Below are positions 21,727-34,100 of a DNA stretch of 38,598 nucleotides, in pieces. Made by a program: the position numbers and the translations under genes. The stretch spans positions 1 through 38,598 of the forward strand of contig JAIPMN010053325.1 of NCBI GenBank assembly GCA_020650975.1. The letters are read 5' to 3'. The notes beneath the pieces are model-generated. The model saw only the letters and a program-made list of their open reading frames with translations. It had not been told where the DNA came from and ran no database searches. Source of the stretch: Apostichopus californicus (taxonomy: Eukaryota; Echinodermata; Holothuroidea; Aspidochirotida; Stichopodidae). Position 1 is the first letter of the stretch; every line of letters starts with the position of its first letter.

Positions 21727-23220
21727 AACAAATTGTTAGCGCCTATTCTATCAATGTCAACAGGTCAAATGTATGTCAAGTCACGGGTTAAAATATGTGA
21801 CTCGAAGCTGACTGGAGTCGAAGTCATTAACTCGAGTCAACAACACTGCCCAACAGAATGAATTGTGTGAGCATGATGAATGTTTATCTCATTACTACAG
21901 TAGCTTTGATTAGTTCTACATTCTAAATGTGCCCCTACTCTGACAATTCAACACAACCTATTAGGCCTTAAAGTTATGCTGCGAAATTCGGATTACTTAA
22001 AATAACACCGATGACAAAGCGAATGCAAAATTGTTCACACCACCAGTGCAAAGGAAACAGGAACAATATACGCTGCCCTTGACACCCGGAAAGTTCGAAG
22101 TGTTCATTGTTTATCGTCTCCCACACAATGTTCAGAAAATTTTGTCAACAGAGACTAAGTACAATCAGTTGTTAGACCCTCAAGAATGCACGTAGTCAAG
22201 TCTTATCAGATGGAATGCTGTTTAGTTTTTAGTTTCGTTTTGTGAAGTATATGCATTGTTACGAGTACTGACTGATTCAAGTTGAATCCGTTGGAGTGCT
22301 CTACTGCTTACCAGCTACCAAACTCATGAAAAATTGTACTTTTTTTTAAAATATTATCATTTAGTGGTTTTTAAGGTTCACTTTTATATATTGTAATTTT
22401 GATGTAAATGAGCGAAACGGAACATAAAGCTTTAGTCGAGGAGGGGGGGGGGGGGTGGTGGGTTCGGCAAGACGAAATAGGAGAGTGAGAAAATGTGGAA
22501 AGTATAAATATGACTGAAATTCTTTCACAAAACATAAACATGTTGTGGCAAACATTTATACACATTAGCAAAATGCCTATTCAGATATATGAAAAGAACG
22601 TGTTACGACCAACCAGACCCCACCCCTTAGAATCAAATTAGAATCGATCTCCATCGGCAAGCTTCAAAAACTTGATACAAAGTTCCCAAACCTGGAAAAA
22701 TCTCGGGACTCAACAATTTATCTTTCAAGACCAACTGTTGGGTTGCGACCCATAGTTACGGACAATTGTTTCTTGATGCTATTTACAGCACACAGAGAGA
22801 ACGAGGGATGGGCAGGGAGGTGAGGCTTGTGTTTCCACTGCAAAACATTAAAGAATCAAGCTCTGACCTAAGAATTAATTTTTCATTTAGACAATTTTTC
22901 ATGTAGGGAAGAGTTTGGCAAAAAGTATAGATGCATTTGTAAACTTACTGAACACATTTCTTTGTGCAGATTTGTTTCAACATTTGCAGTGGAGGAGAGG
23001 ACGGGATTTTTGGGTGTCAATAGTGTTTAATCACATGTTATTTTATTAAGATTGAGCAGGAAAGATGAACTATCATAGTTTGCCGATATGGCAGATATAC
23101 ATGTGGTAAAAACGTATTGCAAAGAACTTACAAAATATTACTCCACATGGAATAAATCAGGGAATTAATGACAACATCGAAGTCTTAACAGTCCTCTTCA
23201 TTAATATTACGTTTACCTCA
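21727..23220. other. Non-coding stretch with a G run
   Basis: A run of 13 or more G at about 22442-22455 inside gaggagggg...gtggtggg is notable simple sequence. Open frames on the - strand at 22361-22571 are the complement of this run (proline-rich) and not genes. Otherwise nothing is recognised. Confidence 0.4.
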
Positions 23221-23310
23221 GTGCAACTTTTAGTTTACTTGATAGATTTGGATTTGCCTATCTTGACCTTATGTTGGCACAGTGTACATTAACAACATTT
23301 ACGGTCATCT
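23221..23310 (+). repeat. Dispersed direct repeat, copy 2
   Basis: Second copy of 21640-21726, with scattered substitutions and small indels. Matching ends after acggtcatct. Confidence 0.65.
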
Positions 23311-24917
23311 TCAAAACATGTGATGAAAAGGGAAATTTAAAAGCAATTAAACATGGAAGTTGATGTTATTATCCTTCTTAATTGCGTCAGCTTGCTCTCA
23401 GCATATCAGCAGTGGAAAATGATATGCAGTGGTTACATATTTTTTACTTTCTGTAATTTGTTATTCATATAAACTTTGTAAGTATCATTGGTGTGGAACA
23501 GTATAGGTATGGTACTTATCTTTTGTAATGTCTTCACTGTGAGAATATGTTCTACGTCCGTGTGAAATATGAATAAAAGAACAACCACTTTCAGTTTTTT
23601 CAATAAGCACTGTCCTGCCGTTACTAGGTGTTTTGACACATATTAGCAGGAAATGCAAAAAAAAAAACTTTATCATAATGGAACCGTGTTATGAGAGTAC
23701 AATTAGTAAAATAAACAATCACAACTCTTATACTTTTAATTAGGGATGCCACTTTTATATACAAGTAAGTTGTTTTCCATAGTGCAGGTCCATTAGTGTA
23801 AAGACTGACGGGTAATAAGGTTGTCGTTGAATGTACCCTAAAAATAAAGAATTTCGAAATAGATGACATGGTGCGATACGAAATTTTATCCATCAGAGTC
23901 TATAGTATTTCGAAAGAAAAACATGTAAGCAGAAAGTGCAATTGCTCACAAATTTATGTGAGTGGAAGTTTAACTTACACGTAGCAGTTTCTAAATTGAT
24001 TTACAGTAAATTGGCAGCATAGTTTAGTGTAAGAAAGTGTTAACATCAAGTTAAATACGGGTGAATAGGTGACGTAGCAGTTCTTACTAATGGTGTTGAT
24101 TTGTGTCACATGATGAACTATTATGTATATATAACAACTTTGCCAAATCAAGCAGCTTTGTATTTAAACAACCGATTGTTCGGGGAGCGTCCGATCAATG
24201 TCCACATTCACCCTAGGCTTTAACCTAACTTGCATTAAGGCATATGGAGATGTATTGTAGATTGACATCTTTCTGTAGGCAGTTACCTGTTTGTCAAAGT
24301 AAGTATAAAAACTTATTTCTTTTGCAACTAACGATCTTCAGAATAGTATTGATTGTTCAAAGGTTTATTCTTAACATTATTGCTGCATTTACAAAGAAAC
24401 TCAAAACGAAGAGTTCTACAAGAAACTTTCTTAAGGCACTTATTATTCACGTTTACAAGCATTGCATGGAATAGGGTCTACGATAAACATAAGGTATGCT
24501 AAGAAAACATTGTTATGGTAATGATGATGATATATAGTTGTTTTAACATGTATTTATCCGAAGACCTATCAACAGTGGTGGATGCTTGGTAAGATGAATA
24601 ATGTTTTCCATACTAACGCAAAGGGTAGGAAAACAATGAGGGAGTTTGCATTAGATTACTGTACATGGAAAATTACCTCTTAGAAGTCAGTGAAACGTGA
24701 AATGTACAATATTATATTCATCAAAATTGATATCATATTGTTATAATTCATTTTTAAGTGGTCAGTGGATGCTGAATCGAATTGATGCTAAAGTAAAATC
24801 ACTTGAAGCTGTACCGAAAGTATTGTAATAACTGATTGTTGATCAATTTAACCTGATGGAACAATATGATGATTTACAAAATGTTGATACACATCTAACA
24901 CAATCTTTTATGTTTAG
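23311..24917. other. Upstream region of the propeller gene
   Basis: Several - strand frames at 23433-23893 have no domain. A TATA-like tatgtatatataac lies at 24123-24136. A good donor word (gtaagt at 24299) follows a short open stretch from an ATG at 24244, and could end a 5' exon of the next gene. There is no way to confirm it from sequence. Confidence 0.3.
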
Positions 24918-24994
24918 ATTTTTGAGTTCTACGTAAATTCTTTGCCTTATACATCAACATTGAAAATGGCAGCGTTAGCGATGACGCCAAGATT
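24918..24994 (+). CDS. Candidate first coding exon of the propeller gene
   Basis: An acceptor (cttttatgtttag, ending at 24917) and a strong donor (gtaagt at 24995) enclose 77 bases. An ATG at 24966 with a favourable context (aaaATGG) opens a frame MAALAMTPR and leaves two bases, TT, at the donor. The next exon starts with one base, G, before its own frame, so the two join in phase to give a leucine and continue without a stop. The phase match and start context are the evidence. The real start could lie further upstream. Confidence 0.45.
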
Positions 24995-25314
24995 GTAAGT
25001 ACAAATCTGGATTCAGAAAGTTGACAATTTAACATGTCTGTAATACAATACTATTTATCAGCTTATACTTGACTTGATTTCAGAAGATGTTCAGCATTAG
25101 ATTTTTTATACAAATTGTCAATTTTTACTTGGCTTGACTTAAGATTATTAATTAGAAGTTTTACTCGACTTGGAATTAAATGAGTAGAGAAAATACTGCT
25201 CTGTGACCACTCCTCTCTATACGTTATTCATGTTTTACACGATATACAAAGTACAGTGCTTCTGACTGAAAGGAAAGATATATAACGAGAAGTTTTCACC
25301 AACGAAGAGCTGTG

Positions 25315-25326
25315 TAGCTCAAATGG
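25315..25326 (+). other. tRNA-like A box in the propeller-gene intron
   Basis: tagctcaaatgg fits the A box of tRNA genes (compare tagctcagttgg). No convincing B box follows, so at most it is the head of an old SINE. Confidence 0.25.
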
Positions 25327-25524
25327 TAAAGTACAGTATTTGTATAGTAGCTCCATTAGTTATAATCAATTGAAATACCTCAACCGTTTGAGAACGCCAT
25401 TAATCTTATCCCGAGAAGGAATGAATGCCTGCCTCTGTAGCGATTACGCTCTTATCTTAATGTGTTGAACAATAATACTTTTCATTAACAACTTAGACAA
25501 CCAATTTTTGAAAATTGTTTGCAG

Positions 25525-26416
25525 GTTGGAAAGCATTTCAAACGAAAAGTATCAAGAAAAAGACAAGTGGAAAATAGACGATATCGCGTTAGGACCGGCA
25601 AATGAGCTTCTCATATCTGGGCATAACCTAGAAATACCCGAAACATTCATTTCAATATACAAGGAAGATTCTGGAAAGTATGACATTTGTCCTGAATTTA
25701 ACAAAAACTTTGACCAAACTCAGCCTGGCGAACAATTGGTGCTGTTTTTAGAAGATAGCCCGGTAATTGGTTTGAAAGTTGAAAGCGCATTGCGACTGGT
25801 TTCTATTAGAGACATGGATGTTTTGAAGACGCTAAATTGGAAGCGGTCTCCTACGTGTGTATGTTTCTACAGAGGAAAACTGTATGCAGCGTCAAGCTCA
25901 TCAACCATTGTCAGCGTCTGTAATTTGGATTTAGAAGAGAAAAGTGATATCTTTTTGAGCGAAATGAGAAGTGACCGTGTATTGGAAATGGTGGTTCTGA
26001 TGGAAAAAATATACGTTTGTACAAAAAATGCTGGTCGAGCTCTTGTCTTTAGTATGACTGGATCAAAGGAAATAGAATTCGAAAATCCTGTTCAAACAGA
26101 CGCAATGGCCACGAGCATATGTATTCATGAACGTACGGAACTCGTATTTGTTTCTTGGAATAATTTTCAAATTCAGCTTTATTCTCAGAAGACCAGCCGG
26201 TGTCTCCGTGCTATCGATATGAATGAAGAGTTACATAAAATACGCGTAACTACAGAAAACATATTGGTTACGTTAAACGCATCAAAATGCAGAGTTACTG
26301 TTTATGACGTGGTAAGTGAAATTAATTCTATCATTGGTTTATTCTTAGGCCCAGGTAGCCTTTTCGATCAAGCAGATTGTTCATCACAAGATGTGACTTT
26401 GAATGTAGTCAAATAG
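25525..26416 (+). CDS. Predicted beta-propeller protein (main exon)
   Basis: The longest clean open frame in the window: an acceptor (aaaattgtttgcag, ending at 25524) opens an exon that codes for 296 residues to a stop at 26414-26416. Joined to the candidate first exon, the protein is about 306 residues. It shows the alternating short hydrophobic strands of a propeller, spaced about 40-45 residues: WKIDDIALGPANELLISG, then VSIRDMDVL...VCFYRGKLYAASSS, VLEMVVLMEKIYVCTK, SICIHERTELVFVSWNNFQIQLYS and KIRVTTENILVTLNASKCRVTVYD. This suggests six or so NHL/WD-like blades. There is no RING, B-box or catalytic domain, no signal peptide and no membrane helix. Such propellers bind other proteins or RNA, often as the C-terminal part of TRIM-like proteins, but this one may stand alone. 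Coding quality is good. The specific family is not recognised. Confidence 0.75.
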
Positions 26417-26569
26417 TTTGATATCAACAGGATTGCAGGAACACACATGCAATTTAAAACAAATGTTGTATTTGTACGGTAGAATACCAGCTGCCATATA
26501 GGACGCCTGCGCTAATACGTAATTTTACAGCCGTTTCTGGAAAACGGTGAGACGTTTAATTTTCTGTTG

Positions 26570-26575
26570 AATAAA
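26570..26575 (+). terminator. Polyadenylation signal of the propeller gene
   Basis: AATAAA lies 154 bases after the stop codon and is followed by a T/G-rich stretch (gttgtcttcttttttc), the usual arrangement for cleavage and polyadenylation. Confidence 0.6.
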
Positions 26576-27060
26576 AACTCTTGCAAAGTTGTCTTCTTTT
26601 TTCAGACGATTTTCCCTATTTTATACTTATATTTCATTAATCAGTAGTACCACTTTTGCCTCCAGAGGCAATGATTACCGCAAATGGTCAAACTAACAGC
26701 TATATAAAGTGTAATTGTCAAAACGGTAAGTAAATATACCAACTTTTTGTATATATAACAGTAGTGGAAACTGCCACTATAACTGTAGCAAAAACTGCAC
26801 CAGTTCCACGTAATGAACACGCCCTTCATACCAAATGCAATATTTTGAACAACCTACATGATCAGTGAGACAAATTATGTACTTAAAGAACATGAATCCC
26901 TAAACAAGAATATAGCATAAAACAATTTTCACCTTCACTATGAATATGCCGATATATGTCCCAAGATATGGTAAATTATGCAAAACGTTGGTAAAGTGTA
27001 ATGGTACTTTCACATCAAGGTTAACAAATCGGTGTCGAGTAATAATACCCACAATTATTA
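26576..27060. other. AT-rich intergenic stretch
   Basis: No gene recognised. The last 100 bases may belong to the retrotransposon fragment that follows, but its protein motifs only become clear after 27085. Confidence 0.35.
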
Positions 27061-27715
27061 ACGTCATGGAAATTAAAAGTGCGTTCTTATTAGGAAATAC
27101 CTTACACAGAATGCTACAGCATTGCACATCACGTCTTGACATGGGAAATTCTCTCCTATACGGTCTACCAGAAATACAAATCAACCGTCTTGTACGACTA
27201 CAGAACATTGCTGCACGAATTGCTACCCGTTCCCAGCCAAGGGAATATGTCACACATATTCTGTGAGAATTACACTGGCTCCCGATCAAAGACCGAATTA
27301 TTTTTAAAATATTAATTTTTACATATCGCTATTTGGTAGAACTTCGCCATTCTACTTATCACGCAAATCGCAGTTTCATGAGATCACACAATAAATTACT
27401 TCTGTATAAAAATCGCTCAAATCGATCATGGGGCAAAAGAGCTTTTGCTGCTGCTGCCCCTTCTCTGTGGAACAGCTTTTCAGAACATGTAAAACACAGT
27501 CCGTGTCTTGCTTCTTTTTAACGCTCTCTCAAGACTCATCTGATGAAAACTGTTTAATTAATTGTTCATTGTTGCTAATTTTTTCTTGTATTTTTGTCTT
27601 GTACTCTGTTTACTGCTTTTCGTTTTGCTGTCGCACTGTTTGTGTCACTGCGCCATGAGCGTCTTTTTTGATAGATACCGGCGCATTTTAATAGTCCATT
27701 ATTATTTATTGTGTT
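27061..27715 (+). mobile_element. CR1-like retrotransposon 3' fragment
   Basis: The C-terminal part of a non-LTR RT protein: TSRLDMGNSLLYGLP near 27130, RLVRLQNIAARIATR near 27190, ELHWLPIKDRIIFKIL near 27275 and the C-terminal GKRAFAAAAPSLWNSF near 27435. An early stop near 27266 and a frame change split the reading. A 3' untranslated region follows and ends in attatt-type repeats around 27700. These motifs are those of the CR1/L2 group in many invertebrates. The upstream RT is missing, as in typical 5'-truncated insertions. Confidence 0.8.
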
Positions 27716-28439
27716 TGACACAATAATTATTTTGTCGGGATGGTCTGTTTTCTGCTTTCACTGTAACATTTAAAATAAACACTAAATATTTATTTACCCT
27801 GAAGTGATCTTCTTTTAAACATTTACCAATAATTAAATGGAAACTTAAACTTTCAATTTCTGAAATGTTCTTTAGAGTAAAGACGCTATGCTGATATAAA
27901 ATATGTTGAAAGAACATTACCCTTCAGGATACCGGCATTTCTTACCACAACATTTCAATGAACAAACACAGTTGGGCTTGTTGTCGGTTTCAAGTGTGAC
28001 AGGAAGAGCTGAGTTGCCACATATTATGGTTTGTGTAGTGTATTTAGTGCATTATATCATAATGCTAAATGCGATTAATCAAGTGAAACAAATAAGCAAA
28101 CGTCCTCGCAAAGGTTGACTTATAACTAATTTTAAGTTTCTTTGGGAGGGACAGTGGTGAACAAAACTTTGTTGAGTGCACATTTTAAACTTATTTTTTA
28201 ACAAAAAAGGCACTATTTAATAAAAAAAGAAATCCCAATTTAACACCTCTGAGCAATTTAAGATAGGAGGGCACGTTCTTATTACAAATGGGAAATGGTT
28301 TGAAGGATTATTTTAAATGTGAAATCATGAAACCACGAAATAACGGTTCCACAAAATTATCACTCTTGTTTCAAACTGTAATTTCCGACTTCATATCATT
28401 GTATGGCGGGCCATCAGTCTCAAATCGTAGGGAATCGAC
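27716..28439. other. AT-rich stretch without a recognised gene
   Basis: Short frames at 27903-28118 and 28288-28503 lack any domain. The second runs into the tandem repeat that follows. Confidence 0.35.
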
Positions 28440-28760
28440 ATTTACCGACTTTAATCGATATATACCAATTTCATACGACTTATACCAGTTTCTAGCAGCT
28501 TAAATTGACTTATATACCAATTTAAATTGACAATTTAAACTGGCAGATGTCGATTTAAATTGACTTATACCTATTTAAATCGATATACCATCGATTTACA
28601 TCGACATATACCAATTTAAATCGATGATATGTAAAGTAAGTCAGTATATATCAATTTAAATCGACATTTACCAGTTTAAAACGATGATATGTCGAATTAA
28701 ATCGGTAGAAGTCAATTTCCTTGGACTTTTACCAGTTTCTAGCAGCTTATATTGATCGAC
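28440..28760. repeat. Degenerate satellite with tataccaatttaaatcga units
   Basis: About a dozen imperfect copies of a word like cgacatataccaatttaaat, about 20-23 bases long, are packed into 320 bases. Many copies contain the palindromic atttaaat. A larger block is also repeated: taccagtttctagcagctta at 28483-28502 recurs at 28730-28749, 247 bases later, close to the other end of the array. Outside the array the sequence returns to ordinary composition. Confidence 0.7.
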
Positions 28761-30954
28761 ATAACATGACGTTTGACATGTGAAGATACATCACGTGAAG
28801 TCACCTGACTCGGCGCGCGAATAATTAAATAGTTCCAAAATTGCCCGCCATTGTGCATCGACACTCGCGCATTCGTTTCACTGTGCTGATGTTCCGTGAG
28901 AATATAATATTTATTCCGTGATACTAAACGTGGAAGGTACATTATTTAGAATAGAGCTAAGGGCATATTGAAAACAACAGCAAAGGACAATTCTTTTACA
29001 TCAAGAGATCAAACCTAATTAGTATTTTAAACTTGATAAAAGTTTCAAATCTAGAATAACAGTCCAAAATTAAGAAGTAAATCACGTCAAATAGAAAAAA
29101 AAAGTGGGAAAAAGAAACAAAGGAATTTACTGGAATGAAGGAATCCTTACAGAAGGTTTGATGTTTTTATTTAACCATTTTCAGTGCTGTGAAAAAGTCA
29201 TACAACAGCATAGATGGCCGCAAACGACGATTTCCAAAAGAATAGCTCAACTTTTACTTTACTATATATTATTCCCAAACTGGTATTATTGAGAGAGAAT
29301 TGTTTGTATATATATATACAAAAGTTATAAATTGCCACAAACGACCATTTCAAAGAGCATGGCTGATTTTTTTTTGCATTATTATACTATCCCTCATTAA
29401 CATACCTTGATCAAATATTGAGGGAGAAGTTTTTGTAAATTTCGAAACTTCCTTCTCAGATTAACTTTTAAAATGCCCGAAATACCTCATTTCAGAAATA
29501 CCCTTGTAAACTATACCTTCTAGCCCGTGAGGTTAATAGCGGGCAACATCTATACGTAAGTTTTGATTAAATATAGGGAAGCAGTGTTTCTTAACATATG
29601 ATTATACGGGGAGAAATGACGGGATAGTCGTAACTGCGGTATATCCAAATTCTTGCCGTAAAGATGTATTTTTTCTTTATAGCAGAAGGAAAGATATGTC
29701 TTATTTCTAATATGAGAAACGATGTACAAGTATACTTTCATACAGAAATATGGAAATGTTTGGGTCTTTTGTCGCCTGGAAATTGCACAATGTGAGCATT
29801 ACGAGTCTACGCTACAAGCTCATGTTACATGTTACTGAAGACATTTGTTTTATTCACACATACATTGCTAATCTCAGTAAGATATTTACACATTCAAGCA
29901 CCTGTGGTTGTTTTTGATTATTTTCATCTCATGTTGAACTTAATTTACACCAAGCGACTCAGTTAAAGAGATTTTATCGCAACACTATGTTGGCCAACAT
30001 CCTAGTACTACACTTCTAAGTAGCCTAGCTATATAGCTAGGTATTGTACAGATAGGCTAGGCTATGTAAGCACCGTCTATGATGCATGAATCAAACAATT
30101 CATTTCGTCTGGACCAACTGAAACCTGTCTATACCAGATCGTTCGAAACAGTACATCAAGTACCGTGTCTTGCAGTGACATTCTTTATATTTCAAGTGAT
30201 TGGAACTACTGTTGAACACCATCTCAACCGCATTCGCTCGGCAAAATCGTCATGCGGGCGTTCGTTAGAATGTTAGCCTATGTACAATTAAGTGTACACT
30301 ACATGTACACTTTGCACATACGTATATGTGCATAAAGTTTGTAGTGTGTGTATTGTTGTGCACTACGGTCTTCCACACAACAGAGTAGTGTCGCCCTAGT
30401 CAGCATACCCACCCCCCTCCCCCTCCAAAAGAAGAAAGAGTTAGATTTTCGCAGAATTTTTCCTCTAGTTGACAAGGAATGAATCATATGATAGATTAGT
30501 TTGACTGAAAGCAATTCTAACACAAATTGAATCATTTCAATAATCATGCAATAAAAAGTGCAGGAAACGAAAACCTAAGAACTGGTCCTGAGATCATTAA
30601 TGACAAGTGTCATATACCAATGCATATCAATAAGCTATTTGATATTTGTGGGAAAAAAATCATCGAGTCCAATAAAACTACTGAACCAATTGGCAAAGTT
30701 TATATGGTTACTTTTTCACGATTTTCTTCACAGAGGTTTCTTCTCCTTTTCCCTCAAGTGCATAGTGACATCGCTTTAAGATTTATGCCTTTTTATGACA
30801 AGGCACTGGGAGCGATCAACCCAGTATGGCTGGCCTTCCTTGAAAAAATACTATTTATATTTACCTTTTGTTGTCAAGGTAACATACTTTTACTTAGCTA
30901 AACATTGTGTACATTGAGGCTTTGTTTGGTGATTATTTCATTTCCCATTAACAG
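28761..30954. other. Region upstream of the coiled-coil gene
   Basis: No supported gene. Noted items: a short ta repeat (29306-29318), tagctatatagcta-type palindromes near 30030, a dyad gcacata-cgta-tatgtgc near 30315 and a C-rich stretch at 30408-30426. A + strand frame is open from about 30527 to 30900. If an internal donor at 30824 (gtatgg) were used, it would end in phase 0 and could splice to the exon at 30955, but its peptide does not look clearly protein-like. The true first exon may lie in here. Confidence 0.3.
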
Positions 30955-31162
30955 GGTGAATTAAAAAAAACCATACTTTCATCAGTGGAGAAGAAACAAT
31001 GGAAGAAATTGATGTCACATGATGAAAGGAATCTCGAATGTCACTCAGCCAATAGTGAGACCCTTACGAAAATTTCTTCTCCCTTGAAGTCAGCATCCAA
31101 GCAGAGCACAGGTGAGAAAATACGAGACACGAAAGAGCTGTATATGAAACAACTAGAAGAAA
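30955..31162 (+). CDS. Coiled-coil gene, first visible exon
   Basis: A clear acceptor with a pyrimidine-rich tract (ttatttcatttcccattaacag) ends at 30954; the donor gtatgt starts at 31163. The 208 bases read open in phase 0 for 69 codons plus one base: GELKKTILSSVEKKQW at the start, a serine/lysine-rich linker (SSPLKSASKQS), then TKELYMKQLEE, which begins the coiled coil. The first in-frame ATG (31012) has a poor context, so coding probably begins in an upstream exon. Confidence 0.55.
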
Positions 31163-34100
31163 GTATGTATTTTTATATCATCTCATCTCCCTATATATTG
31201 CAGGTAGGGAGATGAGATATTGTACTTTACCCCACATCAAAAATATGAGGAAGTCTGAGTGCGCAAGTGTACTGGCGTGTGGGTGTGATTGAGCAAAAAA
31301 AGGTTTGTCCCGAGATCCTCCTAGATCGTTTGTCCGATCAAGTTCAAACTTGGTGGTTAGGTGTCTGACTATGTAAACACGTGCCTAAGCTCAAAGGTGA
31401 AAGCTCAAGAAACCTAAGCTTGCCATGTTATGCTTAATTGTCAAGACGTTGGAAATAGCTTTAAACCACACGATATGTAAAGAATAATGAGAATAATTTT
31501 AAAATTGGACAGATGTGTGTGTTTAGGGTCGGAGTCTAAGTCAATTGAGGTCAACGATCAAACTATATCATGAATTGTGCGACAAAATGTATCGCGAATT
31601 CCTCACAGACCGTACTTTTGATCAAGTTCAAACTTGCTGGGTAGCTGCTTGACCATAGAAACACGTGTTCACGTGATTGTGCACGTCATGGGTCAAAGAT
31701 GAGAGATCAAATACCCCCTCCCCCAGTATATTGGAAAAAAGTCTTTACATAGCAAAACATGTGGAGAACAATGAAAAAAAAATGTAAGTATGTGGTTGTT
31801 TAGAATCAAGGTCAATTGTCAATGAAGGTCAAAGGTGAGATTGGTCTAAAATGTGCGGAGGAGATGAGATCAACAACTCCATGGATTTCCCTCTCGTTAC
31901 TTTTGTGCAAACATAAACATAAACCATAAACCATAAACATAAACCATATTCTTCAAATTGTGTACTATAGTGACAATAACTACATTTATCCTTTTCCCTG
32001 CGGGACAAGAATTGTGTGCATAAATATATCGCAAATGCACTCACGGTATTATTATGTATGACTACATGTAGTTGACATTGAAATTTGCTATGGAATTTGC
32101 TACGCTTATTTTACTTTTATACAGACGAAAAACTTCGAAGAAAATCTGACAGAGACATCCAGAAGGTACGTGATCAACGTTAAAAAGATTAATGTTTAAA
32201 TAAATCTTAAAATAGTGAAAGCTTGAAACTTGCATTCACTTTGTTACTGTGAATTAAACTAATTACAGTTCCACAGTAAATATGGGCGTGATAAACAAAA
32301 ATGTTTCTGATTAATATCTCAAGGGGTCGCCCCTTGTAGGGTGACCGAGTTTGATCAGAATTCTTTGATGCCCTTTTGTGTGTTTGTGTGACTGTCTGTT
32401 GTATTTTGGAAATCTCAACTTAAACGACTTGGTCAAATGTCTGCAAACTTGATAGGAAAGTCCTGCATGATATGCCCATGTGTTTCGTAGACCTTCAGAG
32501 CGAAAGTTAAAAAATAAAACACATGAGACTCTGTGCACTAATAAACGGCACGTCCAGGCCGAGGATGTTACAATTAATTATTCCAAACAGCAAAGCCAAG
32601 ACGTAAATATTAATGAGACCATCTAGATACATTGCCAGGGATATATTTAATTATCTCTATGATTTTATAATTACTTGATCCACGGCTGGAAACCGTGAAG
32701 AAAAGACCGAATATATTTTTGGAACTGGAAAATCGAAACAAGGAGACAGTGTTATTCGTTAGATTAGATAATGAGATAACGGGAATTATTTGAGCGTCAA
32801 TAAGGATATTCTGGTAGGACTTCCTCAATTTTCCATTAACCATTAACATCATTGAGCATGAAGGTTTGAAACGTTTTTTAAGACTTCCAATATTCAATGT
32901 CGATGTAAATGTATTAACAAACTAGATAATATTTAGCAAAATCAACAAAATGTCAATTTTGTGAGAGTGTTTGAGTATGACATGATAGTAGTAGCCTATA
33001 CGATATATACACTCTTACCCATTGACTGATTATTAACGACGTTGGCAGATAAGACAGAGCTATGAAAACTGAGATTTTTCCTTGTAATGTCTGCTTGAAA
33101 CTATACGGGGAAGCCGTTTACATTTATGACAAGTTCAATTCTCCTTCTCTTCATTGTAAAAAGATGTTTAAAAATCTCAATGCCAACTTGGGGTATCACG
33201 TAATTTTACAATAAAAAAGGAAGCGCAAGGGACGGAATGCGAGGGACGGATTTTTTTCCATGTTTAATGAAATGCAGTTAATACCCTTACCCATTCTGGT
33301 GTGGGTGCCAAATCATAATCTTATTTCCTTCAACTGGCATTTGCAGTCAACTGGTACAATATATGTAAAGTTACATTTACAAATATGTTTTTCTGTAGTA
33401 GCTATATCACAACATATTAATCTAACATTAACAAATTGAATGTGATTACTTGAAAATATGGAATCAAACAAAAGTGATGAAAGGAAAAGTTTAATTGCTT
33501 GCCAGATTTGTCATTGCATTTACCTGGGTGTTATTGCCAATTATGTCTCTCCCCTCACCTGGATTCGATTTGCATCGCATTCTACTATCACCACTCTCCC
33601 ACTTTCCATGGCAACTGATTACCATTCAACACATGATTTTGACGATCACTTTGATTCTGACCAATACCACTGTACTGCCTCTGACATTGATTATCTTCCT
33701 GACGTTGACCATCACCATGTTGGCACAAATCACTTGGATACCTATCATAATGCTGCTCTCTGAGCAACCTTTCACCTGGTGAAGCTGGAGATGTATTTAC
33801 CTTAGTGTTTGCATATACAGCAACTTCTTTAGCACTACTGAACACTGTTTTACCTGTTTTGAACTCACTGTAAATGCTTGATTGGCTTTTCTACCCACCC
33901 CATCTACCGGACTCTTCCCATGATGAGATTATAAACGCTCCAAGTTACATGGATATCAGGTGGGTACTGAGTTGCAAGGAAATAAAAGCAGTATTTGGAC
34001 TTAAACTGACTAGCACATCTATCAGACCAGATATGAACTTCCCTTAGATTAGACGGGAATTGACAAACCCTTTTCAATGATAATCTAGTTGAAATGCAGA

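Noticed and set aside
22361..22571. Two proline-rich - strand frames
   Set aside because: They are the complement of a long G run and flanking simple sequence.
24244..24298. Possible first exon (ATG to a gtaagt donor) of the propeller gene
   Set aside because: The peptide is short and the join to later exons is untestable; kept only as a note in the upstream region.
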